From assembly GCA_034440635.1 (NCBI GenBank), contig JAOTON010000950.1, positions 1 to 64,000 on the forward strand: a stretch of DNA of 64,000 bases, in the 5' to 3' direction. Source of the stretch: Lepas anatifera (taxonomy: Eukaryota; Arthropoda; Thecostraca; Lepadidae). Of the stretch, positions 11,549 through 21,469 are shown piece by piece; position 1 is the first letter of the stretch, and every line of letters begins with the position of its first letter. The notes under the pieces are model-generated. The model saw nothing but the letters and a program-made list of their open reading frames with translations, had not been told where the DNA came from and made no database searches. The translations under genes were made by a program, and so were the position numbers.

Positions 11549-12214
11549 TCAGCTGTTTGTATGGGTGTACCTCTTCAGCAGACTCTGAATATTAAGCGTG
11601 CACTCGGAGAAGAGCATGCCACAGGGCATGTGGCTGTCGCGACCTGCGCTAGCCGCCTCCTCGTACTGGCTCAGCAGCTGGTCCACCGGCTCCGGCAGGT
11701 TCAGTATCTTCATGTAGGAGATGTAGTCGATGGCCCCGCTGGCCGCACGAGCCGTCTCGCCCCAGGCTGGAGCGCTGCGCTTCAGCTCACAGACTAGCTG
11801 CTGCTGACACTGCCGGCTGGTCAGGTCCTCCGTGTTGTAGAGCTCTTCGGCCAGCGCGATCCAGTCGATGATGGACACGGTGCTCCAAATGTTTTCGGAG
11901 GGAACGCTGCGTCCGGAGCCCGAGTAGCTGGATCCGCCGGACGACCCTCCTCCTCCTCCTCCCGAGTAGGACGAGTATCCTGTCTCTTCATCGCCACCAA
12001 GCAGGCTGATGATGAGGAAGGCTATACCTGCGATGAGTAGCAGAGACAACAGTAGCACCCCGCTGAATATGATGAAGTCGGCTGAAATCGAAATGTTAGA
12101 CGTGTTGAAGAACAGGCGCGAGTCGGCCTCCAGAGGCTGCACGTCCTGCAGCTCAGCATTGACTGCTGCGGCCAGCAGGCAGAGCACCACCAGACAATTG
12201 CCCACCGCTCCCAT
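11549..12214 (-). CDS. Small membrane protein of unknown function
   Basis: A single open frame of 221 codons. The preferred start (12214) opens a clear signal peptide, MGAVGNCLVVLCLLAAAVNA followed by ELQ. The same frame extends upstream to a Met at 12283, but that adds 23 basic residues in front of the signal peptide. Mature residues 22-42 contain two N-glycosylation sequons (NTS, NIS). A transmembrane helix follows at about 47-72 (FIIFSGVLLLSLLLIAGIAF...), then a Gly/Ser/Tyr linker (about 78-105) and a C-terminal domain of about 110 residues beginning NIWSTVSIIDWIALAEELYN. It has four cysteines, in CQQQLVCEL and CGMLFSEC, probably two disulfides or a metal site. GC-rich third positions resemble the exons of the other genes here. 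I do not recognise a named family; the layout recalls arthropod-specific uncharacterised secreted or membrane proteins. No partner gene is adjacent. Confidence 0.8.
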   Translation of the reverse strand: MGAVGNCLVVLCLLAAAVNAELQDVQPLEADSRLFFNTSNISISADFIIFSGVLLLSLLLIAGIAFLIISLLGGDEETGYSSYSGGGGGGSSGGSSYSGSGRSVPSENIWSTVSIIDWIALAEELYNTEDLTSRQCQQQLVCELKRSAPAWGETARAASGAIDYISYMKILNLPEPVDQLLSQYEEAASAGRDSHMPCGMLFSECTLNIQSLLKRYTHTNS

Positions 12215-12359
12215 GATGGCGCCGGCGCGTCTTCTGCACGACTGGCGATAGCTTTCCGGTTTGTGTTTTCCTCTGTCTATCACCGGGCGGGTGATCCGTC
12301 GCCTAGACTAGTCGTCACCGTTGTTGTTTGGTGTTCACGCACGGTGGAATGTGGTACAT

Positions 12360-12400
12360 GACTGTGGCCCAGTTGGGCGGCTCGGTGTGCTTTATACCGG
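12360..12400 (-). promoter_or_regulatory. TATA box and initiator of the gene at 11549-12214
   Basis: On the minus strand CCGGTATAAAGCAC places TATAAA at 12391-12396. About 30 bases downstream is CCACAGTCATG (near 12363), resembling an arthropod initiator with the core CAGT. This predicts transcription from about 12363 and a 5' UTR of about 150 bases before the ATG at 12214. The surrounding 12220-12600 is GC-rich. Confidence 0.55.
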
Positions 12401-13105
12401 TGTAGCCGTTCTGAGGCGGACCACCCGTTGGCGGGCGGCGGTCTCTCATCTGTCAGCTGGTTCAGCGGGTTATCACGGAGAAAACAACGGCGGCCGCGGT
12501 GTGCGTGGTGCGTGCGCGCGCACAGGCCATTACCGACCGACTGACACCGTGCTCGATATGTGGTCAAAACGAATGTGGCACGAGAGGTGAACACCACCTC
12601 GCCTGTTGCTGAGGATGGGGACAGGATCAGACACAAATGTTGGCAGTAAGAGTGTTTAACAGACGCTGTGGTTGTCGTATTTCCAATAGTGGACGAGAAG
12701 CTTATTATATTTCCGCCAGCAGAGAATTATCACGAACATAGAACCAGACCAGGGGGTTCATTTACTAGACGTGGAGGTCAATTGTCGTTGTTCATCTCAT
12801 TAGAATAGGCCCTGTGTCTGCCTATTCTGTAAGAAGACGAAAATGTCCCCGATACCTCAAAAGCCTGCTTCGAAAACAAGGTGTGGATATTCATTTCTCG
12901 CTAGGGGTGCCTCGGCACTCCCAATCAGAGGTCTGAAAAAGTAATATGGTTCTCCAACTCAAATCAGTTGATGCTCCGAGATGAGAGGAATGTTCCTCAG
13001 AGGCAACCGGTTACCTCGATACTTCTACAACCCTTGGTTATCTTAATGCCAGTTTCCCATGAATATCAAAACAGGCTCCTCCCACTTATAAAAAAGGAAA
13101 ACAAT
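12401..13105. other. Upstream flank, no gene seen
   Basis: GC-rich up to about 12600, then AT-rich. The frames on both strands here are opposite readings of the same promoter-proximal DNA and show no domain. Confidence 0.4.
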
Positions 13106-13865
13106 TAGGGGAGACCAGGGCAAAGCGGCCACCCTAGTGATATTTGCTCAAGAACTTATCTGCACAGGAAACCAAAAAGTAAGCCAAAGTTATTTTGACC
13201 ACTTTGCCCCAAGCACGGGGCAAAGTGGACAGGCTTATTTGGCCTCGATTCTTTGTTTGCAAGATATTTGGCATGTATACTTTTCAGTTTGATATAATTT
13301 TAATACATAATTGTACATAAATGCTTAGATCCACTTATTTGATAGGATAGCTTCTGCAGAGTGAAAATTTTGCTATCCCTTCCCCGCTATTCAGTTGCCA
13401 AACGCTCTAGCATTAAAAGTTTCTATCTGACGGCAAAAAATGTTTTGCGGCAGGCCTCTGTGGTATGCGGCTATGCCCAACATGAATTGTTAAGTAACTT
13501 CCAGCACCAGAAGACCGACGACTTTAATAGACAAAGTCGCAGGTCACAATAGTCGTGAGCTGAATAGGAACGCATGTGTTGATCTTATTCGAGTGGAAAT
13601 ATTCTGGTTTGCGTAGAGGTTTTAAGCGATGGAATAGAGCATTTTGTGGTGGTGAAAAGATTGCTGTCGTTTGCTTTTGATATCAGTCGTATAAGACATA
13701 AGCCAGGTGCTGGCTGCCACGCCTGTAGATAACGTAATGGCAATTGCTGTGTAAAATTTCGGGCCGGTTTATCAAACCTACAAAAAAGCGAAAGAAACAC
13801 GCAGACGTTTCTGTATTCACGATGATCGCTAAGGGTTTCTCACCATTCACGAACCAAGGCACCCA

Positions 13866-14219
13866 CTACTGGCACGTGCCACACACGAAAACTATATTCT
13901 CTGCAACAATCCCCCTCCCACATGTATCGTGGACCCACTTAGGACATATTGCGCACCGTGACCAGCCATCACCTTTTTGGGATTCAGCATAAGTACCTAT
14001 CTGTACAATACAATTCTCATTTTCATTGTCATTAGCCTGGAAGAACTGGCGTCTCGGTTCACCTCTCTGGCTCGGACCAGCCCTCGCACCGCTAGTGTCC
14101 ATTTTTGGTATTTTACTCCTTGTCCTCTGCATCAACCCCTTGCTGGTCCTCAGGGTGCCTGCTTTCTCCGCCTCTGGTTGCTTCCCCCTCTTGGACTTTC
14201 TCCGCTTATGCACCAGCAT
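13866..14219 (-). pseudogene. Transposase C-terminus with PHD-like zinc finger
   Basis: The frame starts in a basic region (KRRKSKRGKQ) and ends with a Cys/His cluster: CAICPKWVHDTCG, then FVCGTCQ and the stop codon. The pattern C-x2-C-x3-H-x2-C ... C-x2-C preceded by GDGWSRC is the PHD-like tail found on many Tigger/pogo (DDE_1) transposases of invertebrates. The DDE core that should lie upstream (above 14220 on this strand) is absent; a degenerate GGGCCC repeat occupies the place. The frame has no start of its own, so I call it a remnant. Confidence 0.65.
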
Positions 14220-14239
14220 TTTTCAACTAGGTTAGGGCC

Positions 14240-15065
14240 CTAGCTCAATTTAGGGACGCCCAAAGGTCGGTGTATATCGGGTCTCAGAAGATCTCCAGGG
14301 GCGCATTTAAGCTCATGGTCCCCAGCTCAGCTCAGAACTCCTATAACTGTGCACGGGGCCCAGACCAGCCCAGGGGCTGCCCAGTTCAGCACAGGGAGTT
14401 TAAGATTAGCTTAGGGTCTAGCTGAGCTCAGGGGCCCAGGTCGGCTGTTATAAGGTCAGAACAGCTCAAAGGGCCCATTCAAGCCCAAAGTCTTCTGCTC
14501 AGTGACTCTTAAGTATATCAGGGAGCCCCAGATCACTTCAGGAGCCCCCATTTCAGCACAGGGACCCAAGCTAGATGAGAACTCAGATGACTAGGTTCGC
14601 TTAGGGGCCTGGATCAGCTCAGGGGCCCCAGGTCGGCTTAAACAGGGTCTAAGAACAGCTCAGGAGGGCCAATGCAAGCAGCTAATGGCCCCCAGCTCAG
14701 GGGCCTTATTACTGAGCAGAGGGTCCAGACCAGCTAAGCCCCCCCCACTTCAACACGGGGGGCCCCAAATTAGCTCAGGTGTCGGATTAGCCTTGGGGGA
14801 ACGCCTCAGCTCAGAGGCTCCAATGTAGGCTAATATAGGGTCTTTGACCAGCTCAAGGGCCCATTCAAGTTCACGGCTCTCATCTCAGCTTAGATACCCG
14901 AGAACGATTTGGAGGTCCCAAACTAGCTCTGGGGCCCCCAGTTCAGCTAAAGAGACCCCAGATTAGCTTATAGGGCATCAGAGGTATGTTCAGCGGCCCC
15001 TCGAGGTTGACTCATAGGACCTTAAATCAGCTCAGGCGCCCAGGTCAGCTTAAGAAGTTTCGCAG
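14240..15065. repeat. Degenerate GGGCCC/AGCTCAG minisatellite
   Basis: Roughly 25-30 imperfect units resembling CAGCTCAGGGGCCCCAGGTC, spacing 25-40 bp, heavily diverged. It sits inside the Tigger-like element where transposase coding sequence would be expected. Confidence 0.7.
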
Positions 15066-15750
15066 ACAAGCTTATGGGCCCGTTTGGGTTTCTTATTTTC
15101 TATTACAGTTTTTTTATATTTTGCATCCGTTACGGGGCCCGCCACAGACAAATGGGAGACCAGTGGCCCTCCTGCCCCCCCCTGTTTCTAAGACTATGCA
15201 CTGTAGTCACAATCTATTATTTCTCTGCACTACGTCCCTCTTTCCATTCATGGGGCAAAGTGGACGGATTCCACTTTGCCCCAGTTCACCGTGCCCCATG
15301 CAACACAGTCTAAGAGAAAGGGAGACCAGTCATCACAAAAGTGGCAAATCGAGGCGAGGTTTTTCTAGGCAATCAAGAGACCCGTACTGGTTTCCAGCGG
15401 TTCAATAAAACAAAATCCGTGCTGCTTGGATGGGGTTTTGAAGACCACGAAGTGTAGCGCAAAAGCCAGCTAACAGTCTAAAAACCCTACCTTGCTCTAC
15501 CCCGCTGGAAGCGAAATGAGGAGACAGCTGATGAAAATGCGCGGGATGCGTTGGTAAGTAACGTTCATTATGACTCACATTTCCGGCAGATTACAGCACT
15601 TTGCAGAGAGTTATTCAGCTTTTTCCGCTTTGCCCCGCTGTCCGCTTTGCCCTGGTCTCCCCTACTATAGGAATGCACTCGTTTTTTCAAAAGGCTGCCA
15701 ATGCTAAATTTGTTGGGTTTCAGGATCGATTTTAGCAAGCCTTGCTTTAA

Positions 15751-16200
15751 AGGGAATGTGACACCTTTATAACGTGGTTTTAACTGAGATAGCCAAGTTG
15801 TAATGCATGCTGGAAAAACCGGTACTCAATATATCATTTGTCTTGAAACACAAAATTTCCATGGAGAAAAGCTAAAAAACCTACCTGAAATTTGCCCCAA
15901 ATCTACTCCAGCCAGGCGGCCACAGTTCTCAGCTGTTGGTGTGACGACAGCACTGACGTCACGGTGAGTAATCAGCCAATTGAAGCCCTTGAAGCCTATT
16001 GCATATGGTATTAGTTGCCAGATCATGACGTCATCCACAGGCAAAGGTTTATTTTTCACCCTAGAGGAGCATTTTTAAAATCAAAATATTGAGCTCATTG
16101 AACATTTTTCAGAGAAATCATGGACTTTTTCATGATTTTCGGCTACAAATACCTCTAATTACACCAAATTCCTGAATTCGACCAAGGTGCCACATTCCCT
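15751..16200. mobile_element. TTAA MITE, copy 1 of head-to-head pair
   Basis: A 450-bp element between TTAA at 15747-15750 and TTAA at 16201-16204. Its ends are AGGGAATGTGACACCTT and, on the other strand, AGGGAATGTGGCACCTT. No coding capacity. The TTAA target marks it as piggyBac-type. It contains two CRE-like TGACGTCA sites (near 15954 and 16026). Confidence 0.85.
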
Positions 16201-16204
16201 TTAA

Positions 16205-16652
16205 AGGGAATGTGGCACCTTGGTCGAATCCTGGAATTTAGTGTAATTAGGCGTACTTTTAGCCGAAAATAATGAAACCACTCATGATTTCTTTGAAAAT
16301 GTACAATAAGCTTAATTTTTTATTTCTAAAATGCTCCTCTAAGGAAATAAATAAATATCTGCTTGTGGATGATGTCATGATCTGGCAACCACTACCATAC
16401 TCGAAACGCTTCAAGGGCTTCGCTTGGCTGATACTCACCGTGACGTCAACATATGTCGTCACACCAACAGCCATGACAGCTGTGGCCTGCTGCTTAGGGT
16501 ACATTGAGGGGTACATTTCAGGTAGGTGTTAGCTTTTATCTACGGAAACTTCGAGCTTCAAGAAAAATTATACATTGAAACCGGGTTTTCCGGCATACTT
16601 CACAACTTGTTTATCTCAGATAAAGTCAGGTTATAAAGGTGGCACATTCCCT
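16205..16652. mobile_element. TTAA MITE, copy 2, inverted
   Basis: A 448-bp copy of the preceding element in opposite orientation, sharing the central TTAA (16201-16204) and ending at TTAA 16653-16656. Together they form a long imperfect palindrome of about 0.9 kb centred on CCCTTTAAAGGG. Matching internal blocks include GATGATGTCATGATCTGGCA against GATGACGTCATGATCTGGCA of copy 1. Confidence 0.85.
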
Positions 16653-17345
16653 TTAACCCTCGCCCCACCGCGGGCCATTGATGGCCCCCTAAGGTTTTTT
16701 TCGAGATAGTAGAAAAACGACGTGGCGCAGCATCACGGTTGAGAGCTCTACTTCTCATCTCATCATTTTGCCACCATCCCTGAAATTTTTACCCCGGGTC
16801 ACCCAATGTCAGGTCACCAGGCGAGGTCAACCAAGGTCACCTCACTTATAGTTTTGAGCTCTATTAGAGCTACATTTCTAAGTCTATCAATTTGAAATTT
16901 TCTACACTTCATGAACACTCCAGGTTCTACAAGATGTATATCCGGGATTTTTTCGATTTCGTGACCTGAGATCAGGTCAAGAGGTGATCTCTCCCATTGA
17001 AAAAGCATGGGGAAAAGCTGTCTTATGGTCTAAAAGTTACAAAAACGATTGCAAATGCTCGGCTTGCTCAGAAAAGCGTTCTTGGACACACTTTTACAGA
17101 TCCCAGGGCCATATTTGCACTTTGACCTCTCCAAGGTCATCCAAGGTCACCAGGGTCAAAAACAATATTTAGACAATAACTTTTGACCTAATTAAGCTAG
17201 AGCGCTGAATCAAACACCATCGTGTATGTCTTGTCATTGGCATTCATTCGTTATACGGAAAGGTCACTTTCTGACCTTTCATGACCTAAGGTCATATTAG
17301 GTCACGAGGTGACCTCTGGAGGTCAAACCACTGGCGGGAGGTCAT
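16653..17345. mobile_element. TTAA element end carrying an AGGTCA half-site cluster
   Basis: It starts at the TTAA shared with the preceding MITE: TTAACCCTCGCCCCACCGCG, then GGCCATTGATGGCCCCC. From 16811 to 17344 there are 17 exact AGGTCA or TGACCT words (for example 16811, 16824, 16834, 16962, 16974, 17134, 17144, 17289, 17299, 17320, 17339), where chance predicts fewer than one. AGGTCA is the nuclear receptor half-site. The right end of the element was not found, so 17345 marks the end of the cluster, not a proven boundary. Confidence 0.6.
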
Positions 17346-18948
17346 TATATGATTTCCCGCCGAGCGATGGTGTTTCACCGCATGATACAGTGAGCCATGA
17401 CAGAAACATAACCCTATCCTACTTCTTAAATACGTTTATGACTCTCCGACAAAATAAGACCTCCGCCAATTATTGCTGAAAATATTGTAGGGCGAGAATT
17501 CAACAGCACATTTCAAAAATATGTACACCGTTCTAGCCTTTGGAGCCTAGGGTCTCTAAAGTAATCTTAGGATTTTCGGTATCTGTAAGAATATTTCGAA
17601 GAGGACCGACACGCTTCGCATTATATGCTTGGAAACAATATACTGAAATATGTTCTTGTCATCGCCCAAGTAATACTGGTCCTGTAATGTCTAGTTTTAT
17701 TACTAATCGCACATCCCTATCTGCTTGGAAACGCATGAATCCTCGCATTCTGCATCATTTTCACTTTTGTCGGAAAAACTTTTCCGTCTCTTTCCTATTT
17801 CGGTATTTGTATAATAAATTCTCTAAAATTTCATGCTTATTCACCCCAAGCATGGAAAGAGACGACAAAAATGTCAACTTTCAACACTAATGTGACGTGT
17901 TCACCGGTTTAGACGTCACTGTAATTTTGTACAGACATCTGCACATGAGCAGCGCCTCCGTTTTCCCGTCCCTTCCCCACTCTCAGTCGCCAGGCGCCCC
18001 AGGGCGTTTCTCGCGGTGGATGTCCTGAACTCTGACCCCGGAGCACGTGTTCTTGCTCGGATGGGGTGGTTTAAACACGATTTCTAATGCCAGTGAATTA
18101 AAGGAACAAGCTTACGAAGAGGTAAGCATTTAAGATATCAAGTTCGGGAATAGAAATATTCATGGACGACGTACACATGCTAGAAGCATGAGCCGATTGC
18201 ATAGTCATTTTGTAATTTATAGCAGTAATAAGGTATGCTGTGTTAAGTTGCAGCGTCAGGCCAAATTACCTTTAACCGTTTAGATGTCGGATTACCTTCC
18301 CGGCATGGCATGCGTCTGCAAATCTGGCTAGTTGCTGTTGAATGGCTCCAGATTATGCCTGTCCTCAAAATTCGACTAATATATTTTTGACAGTTTTTCT
18401 TGTCTTCCAAAAATGGAACATTGGCGCCTTAAGGTACCGGATTGTTCAACTTCTGGTCTGACCGGTTCCAAGCCTAGTAGGTCACAACGGTCCTTCTTGG
18501 AGGACTGGTTGTGCTTAATATATCGTGTCTATTGCTATAGCGATTGTAGTTATCAAGTAGACATTAGGCATTAACTTGATCCTACAAACAATTCTGACCA
18601 AAGTTGTTAAATCATAACATAAATATGTCCTCTCGTCCCATGTTTCCGGTTTTCAACTCATTTTAAGTTTCCGCTCATCCGACGGTCTGCTTTCCGTCAG
18701 CGTATAGACAAATTTTGGACAAAGAAACTGTGTTACAATAGGTGCACATAGTTTGTACCACTGAACAATGAACACTTGACAGGAACTGTCTTTCAGCCAT
18801 CTGTCAACTGACATCAAACAATCACTGCCTGCTGCTAATGCCGTGGTTGGAAACGCGGATCAACAGCCGACACGGATGCTGCTGATGTATCGCCTCACTT
18901 ACCTCAGTCACTTGACGCTACTACCTACTCAGTCGCTTTGATGCCGTG
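17346..18948. other. Non-coding stretch
   Basis: No gene recognised. A 116-codon frame at 17540-17890 has no domain and unremarkable composition. A GC-richer patch lies at 17950-18070. Confidence 0.4.
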
Positions 18949-19711
18949 TTATGCACCGAAACATGGCACATCAAGACTTTGGTCACATATCAGACACTTC
19001 TTTGTGGCATTCTTCTTGCACACGGCACATCGTCCTTGTGACGTGGACACGAGTGCGTGGTTCACCTTCCGAGCTGGCATTGGCAGGAAGAGACTTCGGT
19101 CCTGGCTTCGGCGACGTCATCAGAGTGCCCCTGTGGAGCAGTGTCAGAGTGGAAGTTGATCACGGTGGAAGTTGATGTGGGCGACCTCGAGCTTGGTGTC
19201 CTTGTGCAGCTCCTTATGCAGGAGGTACCCTCCGGCGACAGCGATGTTAGCGCATAGGTGAAGAGGCTCCAACACAATTTCTTACTACGCAGCCTGGGCC
19301 GGTATGAGGAGATACCTTTCCAGACTGTCCACTCCTGCCATTTCGTTGTTGTACCGGCGGAGGAGTGGTTGTTGCAGGTACCTCTGCTCCCGTCGTCCTT
19401 GAGTATCTGTTGACCTGTGCCTCTTGTGACACACCGAAGCTGTTGAAAGCGCATGTGACTACGTTGCTGTCTTTCCAGCGACAGACGACGACGCGATCGT
19501 TGGAGCGATAGTCATACCTGCCTCGCTCTTGTCTTTTCATCCCCTTCTGGTCTTTTAGAGGACACTTTGACGTCCTTCCTTTTCTGACCGTTCTAGCTGC
19601 CTTGAACCCCTCATCAGCAAGCTCTTCCAGCATAGGCAAGGACGTGAAAACGTTATCGAAAAAGACTGAATGCCTGCCCGGCTCTTTGAGCACAGGGCCT
19701 CCTGTGGCCAT
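18949..19711 (-). pseudogene. piggyBac transposase C-terminal remnant
   Basis: On the minus strand the first frame (19711 downward) reads FDNVFTSLPMLEELADEG, then GKxxxCPLKD-like SKCPLKDQKGMKRQERG, YDYRSNDRVVVCRWKDSNVV and VNRYSRTT, all typical of the piggyBac DDE domain (DDE_Tnp_1_7); the D of FDN matches the second catalytic Asp. Later, in another frame, NEMAGVDSLERY (19311-19346) matches the motif carrying the third catalytic Asp, and RSKKLCWSLFTYALT follows. The protein ends in the cysteine-rich domain RCAVCKKNATKKCLICD...CFGA, stop at 18949. At least two frameshifts and loss of the N-terminal half make it a pseudogene. It is a plausible relative of the enzyme that moved the TTAA elements of this window. 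Confidence 0.9.
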
Positions 19712-20420
19712 CCGGGCACCCTGACATTCTTCCGGGACCCTTGCAGTCCACTTGAAACCGCTGAGTCTGCGACCGGGCCCCTCAGAATTATTCTGGGGCC
19801 ACTGATGCCGAAGCCCGGCCCCTGCTCTCAGCAGTTGCAGATAATTTCCTTGTATTCCACCCGGGCCTCCTAAAATGAGTCCGGGGGCCCCTGTGGTTCA
19901 CTTGTGACCTGTGTGTCCACGACCGGGCCCCTCACGATAATCTCAGACATATTGTGACTACAGTCGGGCCCCCTGCCTTGCTTGCGGGACTCCTTTGGTC
20001 TCGGCCCTCTGTGGCTGCAACATCCGTCCCTGCTTGGGAGTAGTAGGCATAATATCTTAAACTCTTAATTCAAGCAGGCCTCAGAATATTGTATGCGATC
20101 TGAGACGGTCCCGATCAGTGATTCTACTCGAAATTTGGCCAGTCCCTGGATTTGGGGATATCCAATCAAATGTTGAACGGACCTCAGGGATTTTAGGGTC
20201 AGTTCATAGTTCTGTGGGCGTTTGGAGTTTTCGGAATTTTTACCCCCAAAACGGTACTTAACTTTTTCTCACCGACATGTTTTCATGTGTATGTACGTTT
20301 CTATGAAATTTACACATTGCACGGTCGGGCCCCAAAACCTCTTCTGGGTCCCCTTCAAGGAGGCCTGGCCCCAGTCAGGGTTCGCCCCCTCCTTGAGCAA
20401 TTTCTGGATCCGCCCCTGCT
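19712..20420. repeat. Diverged repeat rich in GGGCCCC, with hAT-like end
   Basis: Loosely repeated segments such as CGACCGGGCCCCTCA (19769 and 19920). The stretch ends with GGATCCGCCCCTG (about 20408-20420), which on the other strand is CAGGGGCGGATCC, a hAT-like terminus. The matching left end was not found, so this may be half an element. Confidence 0.35.
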
Positions 20421-21420
20421 TACTGCAGACTAAAAATGGTTCCGAACGGTCCGCGCACTGCTTATTTGGGTATATTTAACGACGCTCCCGCCGCGGCAAA
20501 ACAAGTCCGTAGCCAGACCAAAATCCCAGGGGGTGAACAACTTGAGACAAACACTAACTGACAAATCAAAGTTATCCAAACTCAAAGCCCGTCCAATTCA
20601 TATTCCCTCGGTGCAAGGCGTGCAAAATAAGTACCATGGGTGCCGAGCTCACGGGTAATGCCCGCACACCCAGCACACCCGCCTGGAAACTGGCTTGCGG
20701 CGAAACGTTGCTATGTCAAAGACTAGCGGTGGCCGCGCCAGCAAACAACCACCGAATTCCGCGCACAACACATCGCTGGTAAGCATTAATTCAGCTCAGT
20801 GAAAGGCGCCAATTTTTTGGAACATTAATTTGAAACTCAGTTTTAAAAGCTTTATAAGAAACGATGGAATTTGCGGCTAAAGAACGTGTTTATTGTTTCA
20901 TGTATTGTCGCTTTCAACCCAAACTTGTCATATTAGGAATTGGGCTAACGTTTCAACTCTGGAAGGTCAAAAAGTGAAAAACCGTCATTGTCAAAAATCA
21001 TTTTCTTAACTTTCAGAGCATAATATGGAAAACCTTCGATATTAAAAATAGGTTCCATTCCTTGTCCTGCTCGTGAGCACAAGAAATTGACAATAAGGTA
21101 TTTCACTTATTATATATGTATTCACATAGTGATGTGACAATTTTGGAACTTCGCTGTTATAAGGTAAGTCTGCTCAGCTAAAACCGAAGGCAAAATATTT
21201 CACGCTAAGCTATATTGGTACCGTCAAGTACTGAGGCCACCTTCAAGGACTGTCTTACTGAACATGCGCCGGTGTGAGCAGCGGGTACCCACCCACTTAC
21301 ACTCGTGAGGGTTTTCACAGATAGCAAAACAAAAGCAAACGGTGGCCCGCAGCGCCATCACACTTGGTATGGCTGTTGTTTGATATGGTTTAATTTTCTG
21401 ACAATATTTTAGATCAAAGT
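20421..21420. other. Non-coding stretch
   Basis: No gene or repeat recognised. Confidence 0.4.
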
Positions 21421-21426
21421 AAGATA

Positions 21427-21458
21427 AGGTCAGGTCACTAGTCTAGGTCAAGTGACCT
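21427..21458. promoter_or_regulatory. Small AGGTCA half-site cluster
   Basis: AAGGTCAGGTCACTAGTCTA followed by GGTCAAGTGACCT holds four half-sites: two overlapping direct repeats (21427, 21432), then 21445 and an inverted TGACCT at 21453. It resembles the clusters in the TTAA elements at 16.8 kb and 27.2 kb, so may be a fragment of one. Confidence 0.4.
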
Positions 21459-21469
21459 AACCTAAAATA

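Larger units (their letters stand above)
13108..15662. mobile_element. Tigger/pogo-like DNA transposon with TA target sites
   Basis: Left end TA followed by GGGGAGACCAGGGCAAAGCG; the right end read on the other strand is identical for at least those 20 bases, also with TA (13106-13107 and 15663-15664). Internal copies of GGGGCAAAGTGGAC facing CCACTTTGCCCC occur at 13199-13233 and 15253-15285, forming palindromes close to both ends. TA duplication and the transposase tail (13866-14219) place it in the Tc1/mariner/pogo superfamily. The middle of the transposase is replaced by a GC-rich repeat, so the copy is not autonomous. Confidence 0.8.
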
